DNA of 64,000 nucleotides, taken from positions 806,001-870,000 of the forward strand of contig NZ_CP012373.2 of assembly GCF_001305575.3 (NCBI RefSeq), written 5' to 3'. Positions 58,855-64,000 of the stretch are shown here, piece after piece; position 1 is the stretch's first letter, and each line of letters starts with the position of its first letter. The position numbers were made by a program, and so were the translations under genes. The notes beneath the pieces were generated by a model. It was not told the DNA's origin and made no database searches. It saw only the letters and a list, made by a program, of their open reading frames with translations. This stretch comes from Beggiatoa leptomitoformis. GTDB lineage: Bacteria > Pseudomonadota > Gammaproteobacteria > Beggiatoales > Beggiatoaceae.

Positions 58855-60324
58855 TTAATCTAAAGACAACTCAGCGTTAATAGACTTTGCCGCTTTAGCC
58901 GCCTTACGTTTAGCAGCAGCCTCTGCTTTTGCCTGTACTTCACGTTCTAAACGCTGATTGCGCTGTTCCACTAATCGACGGTTTTCTTGGGCTTTATGTT
59001 TCGCTTGTTGTCGTGCAGCAATTTCGCCTTTTGCATAATTAAAATACTGCACTAGCGGAATATGTGAAGGACAAACATAAGAACAACAACCACAGCTCAC
59101 ACAATCAACCAAGCCAAAATCAACCACTTGTTCTAAATTCCCTGCTTTCGCATGGGCAGCCATTTGGAGTGGCAACAAACCGCAAGGACAGGCACTAACA
59201 CAACTACCACAGCGAATACAGGGCATTGTCGTATTAGCGGCGACTTCTTCAGCCGTCAGTGCAATAATGCCGCTAGAACCTTTAACAACTGGAATATTTA
59301 AAGAGGGCATCATCTGCCCCATCATCGGTCCACCCATTAAAATACGGGCGGGGGCTTCTACTAATCCACCACAAAACGCAATCACATCTGAAAGCAATGC
59401 GCCAATTGGCACTTCAACATTTTGAGGTTCTTTAACCGCCCCCCCACCAACCGTAATCACGCGGGAAATCAACGGACGATTATGGCGAATGGCCTGATGA
59501 ACGGCATAAGCAGTTCCCATGTTATGCACTAACACACCAATATCAGCACCCAATCCACCTGCAGGCACTTCCAAACCCGTGACCGCTTTAATCATGTGCT
59601 TTTCAGACCCCATTGGATATTGCGCAGGGACTTGTACAACTTGCATATTCCCCATAAATCCACAGGCTTTTTGCAAAGCGACAATAGCGGCTGGTTTATT
59701 ATCCTCAACCACTAACAAGGCTTTTTCAGCACCAATGGTATGTAAAATAATCCGTGCGCCATCCACAATGCCATCAGCATGTTCTTGCATGAGTCGGTCA
59801 TCACACGTTAAATAGGGTTCGCATTCCCCCCCATTCAAAACCAACGTATGAATTTTATGTTTAGACCCTAAACGCAACTTAACCGCTGAAGGAAAGGTTG
59901 CTCCCCCCATCCCCACAATGCCCGCCGCTCCAACACGCAATGCGATTTCGGCACTACTTGCTTGCAAAGGGTCTGCATCATTGATGGGACTCTCTAACCA
60001 TTTATCTTCACCATCAGCGGCTAACACAATGGTTCTAACAGGCAATCCAGAAGGATGTGGTGCGGGATATTCGCCAATCTCTACAATAGTTCCTGATGTT
60101 GGCGCGTGAATGGGCGCAGAAATCGCACCCTGACTATGTGCCAACAACTGACCTTTTAAAACCACATCGCCCACTTTCACTGACGGCTCAGCAGGTGCGC
60201 CTATGTGTTGTTGTAACGGCACATATAAATGTGAGGGAATGGGCATCACCCGAATGGGTTTTACACTGGTGACTCGCTTATGTTCTTCAGGATGAACGCC
60301 ACCATGAAACTTAAACAACTTCAT
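58855..60324 (-). CDS. rnfC: Rnf complex subunit RnfC
   Basis: 489 residues from ATG 60324 (MKLFKFHGGVHPEEHK). Soluble NADH-binding FMN subunit: an N-terminal barrel-sandwich domain, a nucleotide-binding GMGGATFPSAVKL and NGGECEPYLTCDDRLMQ, an SLBB segment, and two [4Fe-4S] motifs (CIRCGSCVSACPCGLLP, CVSCGCCSYVCPSHIPL). The C-terminal tail is Lys/Ala/Glu-rich, as in gammaproteobacterial RnfC/RsxC, but short. Third gene of the operon, 116 nt after rnfB. Confidence 0.95.
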   Translation of the reverse strand: MKLFKFHGGVHPEEHKRVTSVKPIRVMPIPSHLYVPLQQHIGAPAEPSVKVGDVVLKGQLLAHSQGAISAPIHAPTSGTIVEIGEYPAPHPSGLPVRTIVLAADGEDKWLESPINDADPLQASSAEIALRVGAAGIVGMGGATFPSAVKLRLGSKHKIHTLVLNGGECEPYLTCDDRLMQEHADGIVDGARIILHTIGAEKALLVVEDNKPAAIVALQKACGFMGNMQVVQVPAQYPMGSEKHMIKAVTGLEVPAGGLGADIGVLVHNMGTAYAVHQAIRHNRPLISRVITVGGGAVKEPQNVEVPIGALLSDVIAFCGGLVEAPARILMGGPMMGQMMPSLNIPVVKGSSGIIALTAEEVAANTTMPCIRCGSCVSACPCGLLPLQMAAHAKAGNLEQVVDFGLVDCVSCGCCSYVCPSHIPLVQYFNYAKGEIAARQQAKHKAQENRRLVEQRNQRLEREVQAKAEAAAKRKAAKAAKSINAELSLD

Positions 60325-60440
60325 TGCTTTTCTCACAAACGCTAAGCATGTAACCCATCTGTTACCATCAACTTAGGTTAAAGGAAAAAACGTATAGGGA
60401 ATGGAAACAACACACATTCCCTACGTGTCATTAATAATTC

Positions 60441-60986
60441 TTAAGCCGCAACCGCAACAGGCAATTCAACAGGCTTATTCCAACGCCACGTTTTTAACGT
60501 GATATCAATCGGCTTCATCTGTAAACACTCTGTTGGGCAATGGTCCACACAAGCAGAACAACCCGTACAAGCATCTTTAATAACCGCATGAATTTGTTTT
60601 GTCGCGCCAACAATCGCATCTGTTGGACAATGTTTAATGCAACGTGCGCAACCAATGCAATTGGTTTCATCAATAGATGCCAACATAGGCACTTTATCTT
60701 CTACCGCCGAGGCATCAAAAGAAACATTCAACTTAACAGCTAATTCTTCAGCTAATGCCCGTCCACCGGGAGGACAACAAGTAATCGGTGCTTGTCCTGC
60801 TGCTAATGCGTCCGCCGCCCCAGCACACCCAGGAAAACCACATTGTCCACAATTAGAGTTTGGCAAAATAGCCAAAATTTCCTCAACAATTGGATTGGTT
60901 TCCACTTTAAAAACTCTAGCGGCATATCCCAACCCAACACCCAATATAAAACCTAAAATTGTGAGGCAAAAAACAGCAGCAACCAT
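60441..60986 (-). CDS. rnfB: Rnf complex subunit RnfB
   Basis: 181 residues. An N-terminal membrane helix (VFCLTILGFILGVGLGYAA), a four-Cys [4Fe-4S] domain NSNCGQCGFPGCAGAADAL...CC, and two ferredoxin motifs, CIGCARCIKHCPTDAIVG and CTGCSACVDHCPTECLQM. Electron entry or exit site of Rnf. Directly after rnfA (21 nt). Confidence 0.96.
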   Translation of the reverse strand: MVAAVFCLTILGFILGVGLGYAARVFKVETNPIVEEILAILPNSNCGQCGFPGCAGAADALAAGQAPITCCPPGGRALAEELAVKLNVSFDASAVEDKVPMLASIDETNCIGCARCIKHCPTDAIVGATKQIHAVIKDACTGCSACVDHCPTECLQMKPIDITLKTWRWNKPVELPVAVAA

Positions 60987-61007
60987 TGCATGTTCTCCTT
61001 ATGAAAG

Positions 61008-61589
61008 TTACTTGAAAGACAAACCACCAAAACCCATAAACGCCATTGCTAATAAACCAGCCGTAATAAAGGCGATGGGTGAACCTGCAAATGCAGCAGG
61101 GACATTAGCAATCGCAATCCGTTCCCGAATCCCTGCGAAAATAATCATCACCAGCGTAAATCCCGCCGCAGAGCCAAAGCCATAAACAACACTGGGTAAA
61201 AACCCCAGTTTTTCCTGAATAACCAACAATGCCACGCCTAACACCGCACAGTTTGTAGTAATCAGTGGCAGATAAATTCCTAAAACCTGATACAAAGTAG
61301 GACTGGTTTTATGAATGACCATTTCCGTAAACTGCACAACCGCTGCAATGACCAAAATAAAGAAAATAATACGTAAGAAACTGATATTAAGCGGGATAAG
61401 AATGAAATGTTCCATCAGCCAACTGGCAATGGTTGCCAATGTGAGTACAAATGTAGTCGCAACGCCCATACTGACAGCCGTATCAATTTTGTTTGATACA
61501 CCCATAAAGGGACAAAGTCCTAAAAACTTACTTAAAAGAACATTGTTAATTAACACTGTACCAATCAAAATTAGTAAATATTCACTCAT
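61008..61589 (-). CDS. rnfA: Rnf complex subunit RnfA
   Basis: 193 residues, six membrane helices. [19 protein letters not shown] and [17 protein letters not shown] carry the two Cys expected to bind the intramembrane [2Fe-2S] with Rnf[27 protein letters not shown] is conserved. First gene of rnfABCDGEH, transcribed leftward from a sigma-54 promoter 49 nt upstream with a NifA site further back. In diazotrophs this complex uses ion motive force to reduce ferredoxin or flavodoxin for nitrogenase. Confidence 0.97.
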   Translation of the reverse strand: MSEYLLILIGTVLINNVLLSKFLGLCPFMGVSNKIDTAVSMGVATTFVLTLATIASWLMEHFILIPLNISFLRIIFFILVIAAVVQFTEMVIHKTSPTLYQVLGIYLPLITTNCAVLGVALLVIQEKLGFLPSVVYGFGSAAGFTLVMIIFAGIRERIAIANVPAAFAGSPIAFITAGLLAMAFMGFGGLSFK

Positions 61590-61637
61590 GATATTTTAAT
61601 TACCCCAATAGAAAAACCCACCTTATTTTGATAACGT

Positions 61638-61653
61638 TGCACCAAATATGCCA
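61638..61653 (-). promoter_or_regulatory. Sigma-54 promoter of the rnf operon
   Basis: On the minus strand: TGGCATATTTGGTGCA. TGGCA and TGCA match the consensus with exactly ten bases between GG and GC. It lies 49 nt before the rnfA ATG. Confidence 0.75.
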
Positions 61654-61760
61654 CACGGTTTTTTTATGAAAAAATGCAAATAAAATTAACGCTATAACCA
61701 GCAATACTGCACTGCAAAAATGTCGTATTTGTGGTATTCATGCAGGGGGGGAAGTGGTTT

Positions 61761-61776
61761 TGTAAGAAATATTACA
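61761..61776 (-). promoter_or_regulatory. NifA upstream activator site of rnf (TGT-N10-ACA)
   Basis: TGT (61761-61763), ten bases, ACA (61774-61776), inside a wider near-palindrome TTTTGTAA...TTACAAAA. It is 108 bp upstream of the sigma-54 promoter. The rest of the 61590-61955 gap is AT-rich with no gene. Confidence 0.75.
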
Positions 61777-61955
61777 AAATGAGGAAATTAGAGAAAAACG
61801 ACAAATTAAACTATGTTAAAGAAAAAAAGTATTATTTGTTGCAGACTCTTCAGGTTTTGACTTTATTACGTGTCATTTCACTAGCACTTTTAATTCATAA
61901 AACTTAATATAGTTAGTGCAAAAAACAGAAGAAGAATATTAAAAACTGCTCAATT

Positions 61956-62363
61956 ATGGATGGAATGAAAATGAACATGCAAAAAGCACAAATTAGTATT
62001 GCCATCATCGGCGCGGGCGAAACAGGAACTCCCCTACTCACACAACTGTCTGCCAGCGATTTTATCAATATACTTGCCGTTGCAGATGTTAATGATAACG
62101 CTGCAGGAATGCGCTTCGCCCGCGAAAAAGGGATTAAAACAACGAATGATTTAATAGAGGTTGCCAATATGGGTGAGGCAATAGACATCATTATTGAAGT
62201 GACGGGTAAAAACGAAGTCCGCGACCAACTACGACAAGCCTTATACAAAACGGGCAATAACCACACCGTCATCATGCACGAAATTATTGCTATTTTACTG
62301 ATGTCCTTATCACAAGGACAATTAGTCCAAATTAAGCATGAAGAAGGACTCGCCTACGCCTGA
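61956..62363 (+). CDS. Small stand-alone Rossmann-fold NAD(P)-binding protein
   Basis: 135 residues (ATG 61956; 61968 or 61974 also possible). IAIIGAGETGTPLLTQL is a clear GxGxxG dinucleotide motif, followed by INILAVADVNDNAAGMRFAREKGI with the Asp that would bind an adenosine ribose. DLIEVANMGEAIDIIIEVTGKN follows, and the end is KTGNNHTVIMHEIIAILLMSL. This is only the coenzyme half of homoserine-dehydrogenase- or Gfo/Idh-like enzymes; no catalytic domain follows. It may be a redox or ligand sensor or an adaptor. It is divergent from rnfA and shares the 366-bp intergenic region holding the NifA site; no correctly spaced sigma-54 promoter faces it. Confidence 0.65.
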   Translation: MDGMKMNMQKAQISIAIIGAGETGTPLLTQLSASDFINILAVADVNDNAAGMRFAREKGIKTTNDLIEVANMGEAIDIIIEVTGKNEVRDQLRQALYKTGNNHTVIMHEIIAILLMSLSQGQLVQIKHEEGLAYA

Positions 62364-62646
62364 TTTATCCGCAAGATACAAATGTCGACGCACCACTCCC
62401 CGTGCGTCACTCCCCTCATAAATAATACTTGCTATAGACAATTCGCGCCCTCTACAATGAACCCGATTCTAATAACGGCATGTTGATTACAATGAGGTCG
62501 TACCAAACAAATAAAGATCGATTGTTTTGAATACCCAGTACTAGACACCATTTAAATTACAACACGGCTCATCAATCGTGCTTACCTGTGTTTTCTTCAA
62601 CTAGACACAATCACCTGACATGATAAACGCCCCTACCCCTTACTGA

Positions 62647-63138
<492 letters not shown>

Positions 63139-63163
63139 TATTGAAAATACCTTAGTTTTTTAG

Positions 63164-63433
<270 letters not shown>

Positions 63434-63540
63434 CTAGCAGAATGCTGGCAGGCAGCAGAAAGTGTTCATTGCCAATTCTTAAATCTGTATTGCAGGCATA
63501 AAAAACGGCAAACCCAACTGACTTAGCGGATATTACTTTT

Positions 63541-64000
63541 ATGACCACTGAATACCGTGACATTATTTATGATGGTTTGTGGAAAAATAATACAAGCCTT
63601 GTGCAACTGTTGGGTTTATGCCCGTTACTTGCAACGACAGGTACATTGATTAATGGGCTAGGATTAGGCATTGCAACAACGTTAATTTTGATTGCAACGA
63701 ATGCAACCGTTTCCCTTATTCGTCATATTGTACCGAACGAAGTACGTATTCCTATTTTTGTGTTAATTATTGCTGCTTTTGTCACGGCTGTAGAATTGTT
63801 GATTAAAGCCTTTTACTACGATTTATATTTAGTGTTGGGGATTTTTATCCCTTTGATTGTTACTAATTGCTTTGTGATTGGACGGGCTGAGGCATTTGCT
63901 TCACGGCATTCTGTGGATAAAGCCATGTTAGATGGTTTAATGATGGGGTTAGGCTTTACTTTTGCGTTGGTATTATTAGGCGGATTGCGGGAATTATTGG
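63541..64000 (+). CDS. Second RnfE/RsxE-type subunit, 3' end outside window
   Basis: ATG 63541 opens a frame that runs off the right edge (153 codons). [82 protein letters not shown] (conserved Cys) and LGGLRELL are RnfE hallmarks. It differs from the rnfE at 56.4 kb at many positions, so this is a paralogue from a second Rnf (RsxABCDGE-like) system. Whether sister subunits lie to the right cannot be seen; rnfE is normally the last, not the first, of the set. Confidence 0.88.
   Translation, partial: MTTEYRDIIYDGLWKNNTSLVQLLGLCPLLATTGTLINGLGLGIATTLILIATNATVSLIRHIVPNEVRIPIFVLIIAAFVTAVELLIKAFYYDLYLVLGIFIPLIVTNCFVIGRAEAFASRHSVDKAMLDGLMMGLGFTFALVLLGGLRELL

Noticed and set aside
60637-61185. 182-codon plus-strand frame across rnfB and rnfA
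   Set aside because: Opposite-strand shadow; rnfB and rnfA are unmistakable and the frame spans their junction.
62388-62409. GACGCAC/GTGCGTC hairpin after the Rossmann gene as a terminator
   Set aside because: No T-run follows on either strand; left unassigned.

Overview
The window (about 40% G+C by eye, dense coding, genes on both strands) reads as a chromosomal segment of a gammaproteobacterium. RecQ, GyrA, GshA, HolB, CoaD, LipB, Fpr and PilT are all of gammaproteobacterial type. Nitrogen-fixation control (nifLA), an Rnf complex, PHA synthase and hydrogenase maturation genes fit a free-living diazotroph that stores carbon. A Beggiatoa/Thiotrichales-like sulfur bacterium is my best guess; that is inference, because no marker in the window settles it. 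I saw no rRNA, tRNA, CRISPR array or prophage.

Layout. 1-4.4 kb: 3' part of phaC, then iscX and recQ. 4.4-10.8 kb: a run of six exported or membrane proteins led by a MbnP/MbnH-type 'metallo-mystery pair' (a lipoprotein plus a MauG-like di-heme enzyme), an outer-membrane protein and a second lipoprotein; no methanobactin genes are present. 10.9-18.5 kb: phoR without phoB, a KTSC protein, lpdA, a bacterial dynamin, a lone ccmA, and pilT. 18.6-22.2 kb: urtBCD of a urea-type ABC transporter, without urtA or urtE. 22.3-25.5 kb: a type I secretion adaptor followed by a papain-like protease with a very acidic tail. 25.7-33.2 kb: gyrA, a NNMT-type methyltransferase, a decayed IS5-type transposase, lipB-aroC-GST, and an orphan response regulator. 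33.4-39.6 kb: fpr, a glycosyltransferase, a hybrid histidine kinase, hypCA, and a small secreted protein behind a probable NifA/sigma-54 promoter. 39.7-49.7 kb: gltBD, gshA, holB and a small NTPase. 50.2-52.6 kb: a NYN-nuclease/cold-shock fusion, then zur-znuC behind a Zur-box-like palindrome. 52.6-61.6 kb: nifLA and rnfABCDGEH on the minus strand; the rnf operon has a sigma-54 promoter with an upstream NifA site. 62-64 kb: a small Rossmann protein, coaD, a YfhL-type ferredoxin, and the start of a second rnfE cut by the window edge.

How the genes fit together. Nitrogen is the recurring theme. NifL/NifA should control nif-type sigma-54 promoters. Rnf supplies low-potential electrons, GltBD assimilates ammonium, Urt takes up urea and HypCA matures a [NiFe] hydrogenase. 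Two TGT-N10-ACA plus GG-N10-GC promoter pairs were found by reading, one at rnfA and one before an 81-residue secreted protein of unknown function. A second theme is scattering: urt, znu, ccm, hyp and pho are each represented by fragments of what are usually longer clusters. A family of 75-95 bp inverted repeats with GTCTRAATCAG-like ends lies just downstream of several genes.
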